Shown here: in pieces, positions 34,126-42,256 of the stretch
Layout of the letters: the number at the start of each line of letters is the position of its first letter
Numbering within the stretch: the first letter of the stretch is position 1
NCBI RefSeq assembly: GCF_020181035.1
Contig: NZ_JAIQYY010000009.1
Span: 124,001 to 188,000 of the forward strand
Direction: 5' to 3'
DNA from: Streptomyces sp. CoH27
GTDB lineage: Bacteria; Actinomycetota; Actinomycetes; Streptomycetales; Streptomycetaceae
DNA length: 64,000 bases
Program-made: the position numbers and the translations under genes
The notes under the pieces: model-generated
Databases searched by the model: none
Told to the model about the DNA's origin: nothing
What the model saw: only the letters and a program-made list of their open reading frames with translations

Positions 34126-35368
34126 GCTCGGCTCCTCTCACCGGGTCCGGGCCGGCCGTCCGGCCCGCACCCGTCACCCGTTCCGCACCGGCGTCCGCGC
34201 CCCGCACCACCGCCGCCAGCCGTTCCAGTGCCGCCAGGCTGTGCCCCTCGACGAAGGCGTCCACGCTGGGCAGCGCGGCCGCCATGCCGGCGGCCAGCGG
34301 GGCGTAACCGGGGCGGGCCTTGCGGGGGTTGGCCCAGATGACCTGGTGCGCCAGGGCGTGCAGGCGGCGCATCTGCCGGCCGAGCAGCTCCGGATCGCCG
34401 CGCTCCCAGCCGTCGGAGAGCAGGACGACGATCGCGCCGCGCGCCATCCCGCGTTGCCCCCACCGATTCAGGAACTCCCGCACCAGCTCGCCGAGCCGGG
34501 TGCCGCCGCGCCAGTCGGGCACGGCCGCCGCGACCGCCGCCATCGCCACGTCCGGGTCGCGGTGCGAGAGTTCACGGGTCACCCGGGTCAGCCGGGTGCC
34601 GATGGTGAACGCCTCCGTACGCCCCGCGCGCACCGCCGCGTGCGCGAACCGCAGCAGTGCGTCGGCGTACGGCGCCATCGAGCCGCTCACGTCCACCAGC
34701 AGCACCACCCGGCGGGGCCGCTCGACCCGTGCGTGCCGCCGCAGCCGGGCCGGTTCCCCGACGCGGCGCAGCAACTCCCGTACGGTGCGCCGCGGATCGA
34801 CCTCGCCGCGCCGGGCGGGCCGGCGCCGGGCCGAGCGCCGTGTCCGACCCTCCAGCGCGAACGCGGCCAGCAGGCACCGCAGTTGGGCCCGTTCGGCGGC
34901 GTCGAGCGTGGCGACGTCGCGGTGCCGCAGCACCTCGGCGGAGCTTGCGAGCACGGCGGCGGGCGGCCCCTGCGGTTCACCGTCGCCCGGCGTACCCGCA
35001 ACCACGGGCGCCTTACGGGCGACGAGCCGCAGCCGGGACGGGGCAGCGGCACGGACCGGGCGCGGCGCCCGCTCCCCGGCGGACCCGAAGTACGCGGCGA
35101 ACACTCGCTCGTACCGCTCCAGGTCGTCGTGCCCGCCGCACAGCGTCGCCCGCCCCGCCCAGAACACATCCGCACGCACCCCGGGCCGCAGCGCGGCCAC
35201 GGCCCGCAGAAACGCGTGCAGCCGCTCGGTACTCGCCTCGACCCCGGCCGCCCGCAACGCCCGCACAAAACCGAGCAACACGGCATCGGCCCCCAGCCAC
35301 CCGTTCCCGGCCCGCTCCCCTCCCGAGGAAGCCCCCGCCCCCCTCCCCGCCGTACCCATCCCGCTCAC
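34118..35368 (-). CDS. coxE: CoxE-like VWA-domain protein
   Basis: This 416-aa protein has a C-terminal von Willebrand A domain with a complete MIDAS motif, LLVDVSGSMAPYADAL, followed by TRLTRV and LSDGWERGD. The N-terminal half is the helical CoxE region. With the MoxR-type ATPase it forms a chaperone pair that matures the molybdenum active site. GTG 35368 overlaps the ATPase stop codon (GTGA), so translation is coupled. Confidence 0.9.
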   Translation of the reverse strand: MSGMGTAGRGAGASSGGERAGNGWLGADAVLLGFVRALRAAGVEASTERLHAFLRAVAALRPGVRADVFWAGRATLCGGHDDLERYERVFAAYFGSAGERAPRPVRAAAPSRLRLVARKAPVVAGTPGDGEPQGPPAAVLASSAEVLRHRDVATLDAAERAQLRCLLAAFALEGRTRRSARRRPARRGEVDPRRTVRELLRRVGEPARLRRHARVERPRRVVLLVDVSGSMAPYADALLRFAHAAVRAGRTEAFTIGTRLTRVTRELSHRDPDVAMAAVAAAVPDWRGGTRLGELVREFLNRWGQRGMARGAIVVLLSDGWERGDPELLGRQMRRLHALAHQVIWANPRKARPGYAPLAAGMAAALPSVDAFVEGHSLAALERLAAVVRGADAGAERVTGAGRTAGPDPVRGAERA

Positions 35369-36240
35369 CCGCCCCGTGCCGCGAGGACCGCCGTGATGTC
35401 CAGACCCCGGGCGCGCTCCGTGTCCTCGCGGTACTTCAGGACCGAGCCCAGCGTGGCCAGCGCCAGGTCGGCGTCGAGCTCGTTCGCGCCGAGGGCGTCC
35501 AGTGCCTCGGCCCAGTCGAGGGTCTCGGCCACGCCGGGCGGTTTGACCAGGTCCGCGCCGCGCAGGGCCTGCACCAGCGCGGTGACCTGTTCGGCCAGCC
35601 GCGCCGACACCCGGGGCAACCGGCGCCGCACGATGGCTAGTTCACGGGCGAAGGACGGATGGTCGAACCAGTGGTAGAGACAGCGCCGCTTCAGCGCGTC
35701 GTGCACCTCCCGGGTCCGGTTCGAGGTCAGGACGGCCACCGGCGGCTCCTCGGCGCGCAGTGTTCCCAGCTCGGGGATGGTGACGGAGTGCTCCGACAGC
35801 AGTTCCAGCAGGAACGCCTCGAACTCGTCGTCGGCCCGGTCGATCTCGTCCACCAGCAGCACCGACGGCTGGGTCTGCAGTGCCCGCAGCAGCGGCCGGG
35901 CGATGAGGAAGCGGCGGTCGTACAGCTCGCTCTCCAGCCGCTCCGCGTCCGTCACCCCGGCCGCCTCGGCGGCACGCAGATGCAGCAGCTGGCGCGGGAA
36001 GTCCCAGTCGTACAGGGCCTGCGAGGCGTCGATGCCCTCGTGGCACTGGAGCCGGATCAGCGGCGCGCCGAGCGCCTCGGCGAGGGCGGCGGCGAGCGCG
36101 GTCTTGCCCACGCCCGCGTCGCCCTCGCAGAACAGCGGCCGGTGCAGCCTCAGGGCCAGGAAGCAGGTGACGGCCAGCCCTTCGTCGACGAGGTACCCCG
36201 TCTCCTCCAGGCGGGCCCGCACCCGCTCCGGGTCGTCCAT
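35365..36240 (-). CDS. coxD: CoxD/MoxR-type AAA+ ATPase
   Basis: This 291-aa protein has Walker A EGDAGVGKTALA (about 39-50), Walker B VLLVDEIDRADDEFEAFLLE (about 127-146), sensor 1 AVLTSNRTRE and a C-terminal lid. MoxR ATPases work with a VWA partner to activate metalloenzymes, and the partner gene overlaps it. It starts 15 bp after the FAD subunit gene. Confidence 0.92.
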   Translation of the reverse strand: MDDPERVRARLEETGYLVDEGLAVTCFLALRLHRPLFCEGDAGVGKTALAAALAEALGAPLIRLQCHEGIDASQALYDWDFPRQLLHLRAAEAAGVTDAERLESELYDRRFLIARPLLRALQTQPSVLLVDEIDRADDEFEAFLLELLSEHSVTIPELGTLRAEEPPVAVLTSNRTREVHDALKRRCLYHWFDHPSFARELAIVRRRLPRVSARLAEQVTALVQALRGADLVKPPGVAETLDWAEALDALGANELDADLALATLGSVLKYREDTERARGLDITAVLAARGG

Positions 36241-36255
36241 CGTGTTGATCGGCGC

Positions 36256-37110
36256 TCACCCCGCTCCGCCGGCGGCCAGCACCGCCCGCCGGGTCAGCAC
36301 CCGGGCCAGATGCGCCCGGTACTCGGGCGTGGCGGACAGGTCCTGCGCGGGCCGGGTGCCCTCGGCCGCCCGCTCGGCCGCCCGGGCCACGGCCTCGGGA
36401 CCGTCGGCACCGGCCAGCGCCGCCTCGGCCGCCGACGCGCGCAGCGGGGTCGTGCCCATGTTGGTCAGCCCGATGCGGGCCTCGGCCACCTGCCCGTCGT
36501 CGCGCCGTACCAGCGCCGCGACGCCGACGATCGCCCACGCCTGCGCGACCCGGTGGAACTTCTCGTAGTGGAAGCCCCAGCCGTCCGTCTTGGGGACCCG
36601 TACTTCCACCAGTACCTCGTCGGGCGCGAGCGCCGACTGGAGGTAGTCCACGAAGAACTCCCGGGCCGGGATGGCGCGCCGGCCGTCCCGCCCCGCGGCG
36701 ATCAGCTCCGCGTCCAGGGCCAGCACCACCGCGGGCAGGTCCCCGGCCGGATCGGCGTGTGCCAGGGACCCGCCGAGGGTGCCCCGGTGCCGTACGGCGG
36801 GATCGGCGACCGTGGCCGTGGCCTCGGCCAGCAGACCGGCGTGCCGGCGCACCAGCGGGTCACGGATCACGTCGTGGTGGGTGGTCAGGGCGCCGATGAC
36901 GAGCGTGTCGCCGTCCTCGCGGACCCCGCGCAGCCGAGGGATCCGGCCGACGTCCACGACCAGTTCCGGGAAGGCCAGCCGGAGCCTGAGCAGCGGCAGC
37001 AGGCTCTGCCCGCCGGCCAGCACCTTCGCCTCCTCGCCCGCGTCGGCGAGCAGCCGCACCGCCTCCTCCACACTCTCCGGACGGGCGTACTCGAATGCCG
37101 GGGGAATCAT
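36256..37110 (-). CDS. coxM: Molybdenum hydroxylase FAD-binding subunit (CoxM/CutM type)
   Basis: This 284-aa flavoprotein has both FAD loops: AKVLAGGQSLLPLLRLRLA (about 28-46) and TVADPAVRHRGTLGGSLAHADPAGDLP (about 100-126). It passes electrons from the 2Fe-2S subunit to an acceptor. ATG 37110 overlaps the large-subunit stop codon (ATGA at 37107-37110). Confidence 0.93.
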   Translation of the reverse strand: MIPPAFEYARPESVEEAVRLLADAGEEAKVLAGGQSLLPLLRLRLAFPELVVDVGRIPRLRGVREDGDTLVIGALTTHHDVIRDPLVRRHAGLLAEATATVADPAVRHRGTLGGSLAHADPAGDLPAVVLALDAELIAAGRDGRRAIPAREFFVDYLQSALAPDEVLVEVRVPKTDGWGFHYEKFHRVAQAWAIVGVAALVRRDDGQVAEARIGLTNMGTTPLRASAAEAALAGADGPEAVARAAERAAEGTRPAQDLSATPEYRAHLARVLTRRAVLAAGGAG

Positions 37111-39470
37111 CCCGACGCCTCCTTCAGCGCGCGCCACACGCGTTCGGGCGTGCAGGGCATCCGGACGTCGTGCACACCGAGCGGGCGCAGCGCGTCCACG
37201 ACGGCGTTGACCACGGCGGGCGTCGAGGCGATCGTGCCTGCCTCCCCGACGCCCTTGACACCCAGGGCGTTCGAGGTGGCCGGTGTCTCGGTCCGGTCGG
37301 TGACGAAGTCCGGCAGGTCGGCCGCCGACGGTACGAGATAGTCGGCCATGGTGCCGGAGACGAGGTTGCCCTCGTCGTCGTACACGGCCTCCTCGTACAG
37401 CGCCTGTGCGATGCCCTGCGCCAGTCCGCCGTGCACCTGCCCCTCCACGATCATCGGGTTGACGACCCGGCCGACGTCGTCCACGCACACGTAACGCCGG
37501 ATCCGGGTCCGCCCGGTCTCGGTGTCGACCTCGACCGCGCACAGATGGGTGCCGTGCGGGTAGGAGAAGTTCTCCGGGTCCACGACGTGTTCGGCGTTGA
37601 TGCCGGGCTCGACGCCGTCGGGCAGGTCGTGGTGGGTGAATGCTTCGAAGGCGATCTCCTGGATGGTCTTACGGGCTTCCGGGGAGCCCTTCACCGAGAA
37701 CACCCCGCCGCTGAACTCCAGGTCCTGCTCGCCGGCCTCCAGCAGGTGGGCGGCGACCTTGCGGGCCTTCGCCACGACCGTCGTCGCGGCGCGGTGCACG
37801 GCCTCGCCGCCGACGGCCAGCGACCGCGAGCCGTAGGTGTCCATGCCCTGCGGGGCCGTCCTGGTGTCGCCGTGCACCACCTCGACGTCCTCGAAGGGCA
37901 CGCCGAGCACGTCGGCCGCGATCTGGCTCCAGCAGGTCTCGTGGCCCTGCCCGTGCGGGCTGGTGCCGGTGACCACCTCGACCTTGCCGGTGGGCAGCAT
38001 GCGGATGCTCGCCGCTTCCCAGCCGCCGGCGGAGTACCGCAGATCGCGCAGGACCCGGCTCGGCGCCAGACCGCACATCTCGGTGTAGGTCGACACGCCG
38101 ATGCCGAGCCGTACGGGATCGCCCCGCTCGTTCCGCTCCCGCTGTTCGGCGCGCAGGGCGTCGTAGCCGAAGAGTTCGAGCGCCTTCGCCGTCGCCGCCT
38201 CGTAGTCGCCGCTGTCGTAGGTCAGTCCGGCGATCGTGGTGTACGGGAACTCCTCGTGCCGGATCCAGTTGCGGCGCCGCAACTCGACCGGGTCCAGGCC
38301 GAGTTCGGCGGCCAGCTCGTCCATGACCCGCTCGATGGCGTACGTCGCCTCCGGGCGCCCGGCACCCCGGTAGGCGTCGGTGGGCGTCCGGGTGGTGAAC
38401 ACGCCGGTGCAGCTGAACTCGTAGGCGTCCATCTTGTAGATCGCCGGGTACATGAAGGCGCCGAGGATCGGGATGCCGGGGGTGACGAGCATCAGGTAGG
38501 CGCCCATGTCGGCGAGCAGATCGACCTTCAGGCCGAGCAGCCTGCCCTCGCGAGTGGCGGCGACCTCGACGTCCTGGATCATCCCGCGGCCGTGGTGGGT
38601 GGCGAGGTAGCCCTCGGAGCGGGACTCGGTCCACTTCACCGGCCGGCCGAGCCTGCGGGCGATCGCGAGCGCGAGGGCCTCCTCGCCGTACACCTGGAGT
38701 TTGGAGCCGAAGCCGCCGCCCACGTCCGGGGCGATCACGCGCAGCTTCTGCTCGGGGATCCCGGTGATCGTCGCGAGCATGATGCGCAGGATGTGCGGGA
38801 TCTGGGTCGCCGAGTACACCGTGTACTCGCCGGAGGCGGCGAGCGGGGTGACGACGACCGCGCGCGGCTCCATCGCGTTGGGGATCAGCCGCTGCTGGTG
38901 GTAGCGGCGCCTGAGGACGACGTCGGCGCGTGCGCGCACCGCCTCGAAGCTCTCGCCGGTGGCGAGCGGCCAGGTGTAGCAGCGGTTGGTGCCCTTGTCC
39001 GCGTGGACCAGCGGGGCGTCCGGCGCCAGCGCGGCCTCCAGGTCCAGGACCGGGGGCAGCGGGTCGTAGTCGACCTCGATCGCCTCCAGGGCGTCGGCGG
39101 CCGCGTACCGGTCGCGGGCCGCCACCACGGCGACCGGATCGCCGGCGTGGCGGACCTCGTCGACGGCGATCGGCGGGTGGTCGGGCAGCACGATGTCCTC
39201 GGTCACCGGCCAGGCGCAGGGCAGCGAGCCGAGCCCCTCGGCGAGGTCGGCGCCGCTGAACGCGGCGACCACACCGGGGCACCGGAGCGCCGGGGTGACG
39301 TCGACGCGGGTGACGCGGGCGTGGGCCATCGGGCTGCGCAGGACGGCCAGGTGCAGCAGTCCGGCCATCTGGATGTTGTCGGTCCAGGTGGTCTGGCCGG
39401 TGATCAGCCGCGCGTCCTCCTTGCGGGTCCTTGCGCGCCCGACCTCGGGTTCGACCGCCTGACCGGTCAT
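37107..39470 (-). CDS. coxL: Molybdenum hydroxylase large subunit, form II CoxL-like
   Basis: This 787-aa Moco-binding subunit has the MPT-binding DVGGGFGSK (249-257), QGHETCWSQIAADVLG and the catalytic Glu743 in GVKGVGEAGT. The active-site loop reads AYRGAGR (366-372), the form II signature. Genuine CO dehydrogenases (form I) have AYRCSFR, whose Cys binds copper; that Cys is absent. It is therefore more likely an aldehyde, purine or other aromatic hydroxylase than a CO oxidiser. It is second in the coxS-L-M-D-E-F-G operon, overlapping coxS by 4 bp. Confidence 0.93.
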   Translation of the reverse strand: MTGQAVEPEVGRARTRKEDARLITGQTTWTDNIQMAGLLHLAVLRSPMAHARVTRVDVTPALRCPGVVAAFSGADLAEGLGSLPCAWPVTEDIVLPDHPPIAVDEVRHAGDPVAVVAARDRYAAADALEAIEVDYDPLPPVLDLEAALAPDAPLVHADKGTNRCYTWPLATGESFEAVRARADVVLRRRYHQQRLIPNAMEPRAVVVTPLAASGEYTVYSATQIPHILRIMLATITGIPEQKLRVIAPDVGGGFGSKLQVYGEEALALAIARRLGRPVKWTESRSEGYLATHHGRGMIQDVEVAATREGRLLGLKVDLLADMGAYLMLVTPGIPILGAFMYPAIYKMDAYEFSCTGVFTTRTPTDAYRGAGRPEATYAIERVMDELAAELGLDPVELRRRNWIRHEEFPYTTIAGLTYDSGDYEAATAKALELFGYDALRAEQRERNERGDPVRLGIGVSTYTEMCGLAPSRVLRDLRYSAGGWEAASIRMLPTGKVEVVTGTSPHGQGHETCWSQIAADVLGVPFEDVEVVHGDTRTAPQGMDTYGSRSLAVGGEAVHRAATTVVAKARKVAAHLLEAGEQDLEFSGGVFSVKGSPEARKTIQEIAFEAFTHHDLPDGVEPGINAEHVVDPENFSYPHGTHLCAVEVDTETGRTRIRRYVCVDDVGRVVNPMIVEGQVHGGLAQGIAQALYEEAVYDDEGNLVSGTMADYLVPSAADLPDFVTDRTETPATSNALGVKGVGEAGTIASTPAVVNAVVDALRPLGVHDVRMPCTPERVWRALKEASG

Positions 39471-39979
39471 GCCGTGGCCTCCTCGGTGACCTGGTGGGTC
39501 TCAGGCCGGGCGGAGGTGTCCTCCTCCTCGGCGGCGGCGAGCACCGCGCGGACGATGTTCTGGTATCCGGTGCACCGGCAGAGGTTGCCCTCCAGGGCCT
39601 GCCGGATCTCGTCGGAGGTGGGGTGCGGGTTCTCGCGCAGCAGGTCCCGGGCCGCCATGATCATGCCGGGGGTGCAGTAACCGCACTGGAGGCCGTGCCG
39701 CTCGTGGAAGGCGCGCTGCAGCGCCGTCCACGCGCCGTTCCGCGCCAGCCCCTGGACGGTGGTCACGGCGCCGCCGTCGGCCTGCACGGCCAGCACCGCG
39801 CAGCTCTTCACGCTCTGCCCGTCCAGGTCGACTGTGCACGCCCCGCAGTTGGACGTGTCGCAGCCGATCGGGGTGCCGGTCAGACCGAGGCGGTCACGCA
39901 GGTAGTGGGCCAGGAGAAGCCGGGGCTCGACGTCGTCCTCGTACGCCGTGCCGTCCACGTTCACCTTGATGCGGGTCAT
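39467..39979 (-). CDS. coxS: Molybdenum hydroxylase 2Fe-2S subunit (CoxS type)
   Basis: This 170-aa protein has both iron-sulfur clusters: the plant-type site Cys40/45/48/60 (CDTSNCGACTVDLDG) and the helical site Cys99/102/134/136 (CGYCTPG, CRCTGY). It is the first gene of the operon. A perfect palindrome lies 24 bp upstream of the start. A Glu/Thr-rich tail extends past the domain. Confidence 0.94.
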   Translation of the reverse strand: MTRIKVNVDGTAYEDDVEPRLLLAHYLRDRLGLTGTPIGCDTSNCGACTVDLDGQSVKSCAVLAVQADGGAVTTVQGLARNGAWTALQRAFHERHGLQCGYCTPGMIMAARDLLRENPHPTSDEIRQALEGNLCRCTGYQNIVRAVLAAAEEEDTSARPETHQVTEEATA

Positions 39980-40002
39980 GGGACCTCCCGACCGCCACCA
40001 TC

Positions 40003-40020
40003 GTGACGTACGTCACTCTA
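40003..40020 (-). promoter_or_regulatory. 14-bp palindrome at the coxS promoter
   Basis: GTGACGTACGTCAC (40003-40016) is a perfect palindrome 24 bp upstream of coxS. A TAGAGT box on the minus strand (40015-40020) overlaps its edge and could be the -10 element, with a weak TTCGCC 18 bp further up. A repressor bound here would cover the start of transcription. Confidence 0.6.
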
Positions 40021-40144
40021 TGGCCGCGCTGTGGGGGTGGCGAACGCTGCGACCGCACGCTTGTTGAACGTTAATCCATTGCCGTTGCCGGGCTGTCCCT
40101 GCTGCACTGCTGGGCGATCCGACGTCACTCAGAGAGGACCAGCG

Positions 40145-40255
40145 ATGCGCGCTGCGTGCATGTCCACCCAGGAAGGAATCCACCCCGTGCCGAAGGACAT
40201 CACGCTCAGTGCATCTGCTCAATCTCGGAATTCTCGCGCATGTCGACGCCGGTAA
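40145..40255 (+). CDS. Leader ORF overlapping the ribosomal-protection gene
   Basis: This 36-codon frame starts at ATG 40145, preceded by AGAGGA (40133-40138), which is a better ribosome site than that of the resistance gene. It begins MRAACMSTQEGIHPVPKD and ends with TAA at 40253-40255, 46 bp inside the downstream gene in another frame. Tet(M)-type genes are known to be controlled through translated leader peptides, so this could mediate attenuation or translational coupling. Translation is inferred only. Confidence 0.45.
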   Translation: MRAACMSTQEGIHPVPKDITLSASAQSRNSRACRRR

Positions 40256-42191
40256 GACCAGCCTGACCGAACGGCTGCTGCATATGGCCGGGGTCATCGA
40301 CGAGGCCGGCAGTGTCGACGACGGAAACACCCGGACCGACACCCTCGCGCTGGAGCGCCGGCGCGGCATCACCATCAAGTCCGCCGTCGTGTCGTTCCCA
40401 CTCGACGGGGTGACCGTCAACCTCATCGACACCCCCGGTCACCCGGACTTCATCGCCGAGGTCGAGCGCGTGCTCGGCGTCCTCGACGGCGCCGTCCTGG
40501 TCGTCTCGGCCGTCGAGGGGGTCCAGGCGCAGACCCGGGTGCTGATGCGCACCCTGCGCCGGCTGGGCATCCCCACCCTGATCTTCGTCAACAAGATCGA
40601 CCGGCGCGGCGCGAACGGCTCCGCCGTGCTCGACCAGATGGCCCGCAGGCTGGCCGTGCCGCTCGTCCCGATGGGCAGCCCCGCCGCGTCCGGCACCCGC
40701 GCCGCCCGCTTCGTGCCCGGCCTCGGTCCGGCCGCCGCGGAGGTGCTCGCCGACCGCGACGACGACTTGCTCGCCGCCTACGTCGACGACCGGGTCGAGC
40801 GCGGCCGGCTGCACGCGGCCCTCGCCATCCAGGCCCGGCGGTCCCAGGTCCACCCGGTGTACTTCGGCTCCGCCGTCACGGGGGCGGGCGTACCGGAGCT
40901 CGTCGCCGGCATCGAACGCCTGCTGCCGGCAGCAGGCGGCGACCCCGCCGGAACCCTGTCGGCCACGGTCTTCAAGGTCGAGCGGGGCCCGGCGGGGGAG
41001 AAGATCGCCTATGCCCGTGTCTTCTCGGGCACCCTGCGCGTCCGCGACCGGATCCCGTTCGGGCACGCGGCTCGCGGTGCGGACCGGCCGGAGGGCCGCG
41101 TCACCGCGCTCAGCGTCTTCGGCGGCGCCGCCGACGTCCGGCGGGACAGTGCGGGCGCCGGGCGGATCGTCAAGGTCCAGGGCCTCGGCGGCATCCGGAT
41201 CGGGGACCCGCTCGGGGCGCCGGGACGGGCGTACGAGCACCACTTCGCGCCGCCGACCCTGGAGACCGTCGTCGTCCCCGGCCCCGGTACGGACCGGCGC
41301 TCGCTGCATCTCGCGCTCACCCAGCTCGCCGAACAGGACCCGCTCATCGACGTCCGCCACGACGAGCTGCGCGGGGAGACCTCCGTCTCGCTCTACGGCG
41401 AGGTGCAGAAGGAGGTCGTGCAGGCCACCCTCGCCGAGGAGTACGGCCTGGATGTCACCTTCCGCGAGACGACGACCCTGTGCATCGAACGGCCGGCGGG
41501 CACCGGGCACGCCGTGGAGTTCAACAAGAAGGACGCCAATCCGTTCCTGGCCACGGTCGGCCTGCGCGTCGAGCCCGCACCGCCGGGCGCGGGCGTCGCG
41601 TTCCGGCTGGAGGTGGAGCTGGGCTCGATGCCGTACGCCTTCTTCAAGGCCGTCGAGGACACCGTCTGCGAGACGCTCGGCCAGGGGCTGCACGGCTGGC
41701 GGATTCCCGACTGCACGGTCACCATGACCCACTGCGGCTACTCGCCCCGGCAGAGCCACGCCCACCAGGGCTTCGACAAGAGCATGTCGAGCACCGGCTA
41801 CGACTTCCGGGGCCTGACCCCGCTGGTCCTGACCGCGGCGCTGCGCCGCGCGGGCACCGTCGTGCACGAGCCGGTGCACCGCTTCACCCTCCAGGCCCCG
41901 GCGGACACGCTGGGCGCGCTGCTGCCGGTGCTCGCTCGGCTGGGCGCCGTCCCGGAGACCACCGGCGCGCCCGGCGCGAGTGCCGTGCTGGAGGGCACGG
42001 TGCCCGCCGCGCGGGTGCACGAGCTGGAGCAGCGGCTGCCCGGCCTCACCCGGGGCGAGGGTGAGCTGGAGACGGCCTTCGACCACTATGCGCCGGTCAC
42101 CCGGGGCACCGTCCCCGAGCGGCCGCGCACCGACCGCAATCCGCTGAACCGCAAGGAGTATCTGCTGAACGTGATGCGTAGAACTGACTGA
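40209..42191 (+). CDS. Tetracycline ribosomal protection protein, OtrA/Tet(M) family GTPase
   Basis: This 660-aa EF-G-like GTPase has G1 AHVDAGKTSLTE (10-21), G2-region RGITIKSA, G3 DTPGH (74-78) and G4 NKID (128-131), then domains II-V ending NPLNRKEYLLNVMRR, the family's C-terminus. Such proteins remove tetracycline from the ribosome. GTG 40209 gives the canonical N-terminus (M-x-x-LNLGILAHVDAGKT). AAGGA lies 11 bp upstream, and a leader ORF overlaps the first 46 bp. No tetracycline biosynthesis genes are near, so it is probably general resistance. Confidence 0.9.
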   Translation: MHLLNLGILAHVDAGKTSLTERLLHMAGVIDEAGSVDDGNTRTDTLALERRRGITIKSAVVSFPLDGVTVNLIDTPGHPDFIAEVERVLGVLDGAVLVVSAVEGVQAQTRVLMRTLRRLGIPTLIFVNKIDRRGANGSAVLDQMARRLAVPLVPMGSPAASGTRAARFVPGLGPAAAEVLADRDDDLLAAYVDDRVERGRLHAALAIQARRSQVHPVYFGSAVTGAGVPELVAGIERLLPAAGGDPAGTLSATVFKVERGPAGEKIAYARVFSGTLRVRDRIPFGHAARGADRPEGRVTALSVFGGAADVRRDSAGAGRIVKVQGLGGIRIGDPLGAPGRAYEHHFAPPTLETVVVPGPGTDRRSLHLALTQLAEQDPLIDVRHDELRGETSVSLYGEVQKEVVQATLAEEYGLDVTFRETTTLCIERPAGTGHAVEFNKKDANPFLATVGLRVEPAPPGAGVAFRLEVELGSMPYAFFKAVEDTVCETLGQGLHGWRIPDCTVTMTHCGYSPRQSHAHQGFDKSMSSTGYDFRGLTPLVLTAALRRAGTVVHEPVHRFTLQAPADTLGALLPVLARLGAVPETTGAPGASAVLEGTVPAARVHELEQRLPGLTRGEGELETAFDHYAPVTRGTVPERPRTDRNPLNRKEYLLNVMRRTD

Positions 42192-42198
42192 GAGTCAA

Positions 42199-42214
42199 CT
42201 TACTTGTGAGTCAG
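42199..42214. promoter_or_regulatory. TetR-type operator candidate upstream of the GH5 gene
   Basis: CTTACT-TGTG-AGTCAG differs at one position from the perfect palindrome CTTACT-GAAA-AGTAAG at 45496-45511 beside the tetR gene. It lies 43 bp before the GH5 start, so the same regulator may act on both. Confidence 0.5.
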
Positions 42215-42256
42215 GTGGTATTGACGTGGCTTTCGGCGGGCCGGACTGTGGTGGAC

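Noticed and set aside
37107..39470. Calling the cox operon a true CO dehydrogenase
   Set aside because: The active-site loop is AYRGAGR, not the AYRCSFR of CO-oxidising form I enzymes.
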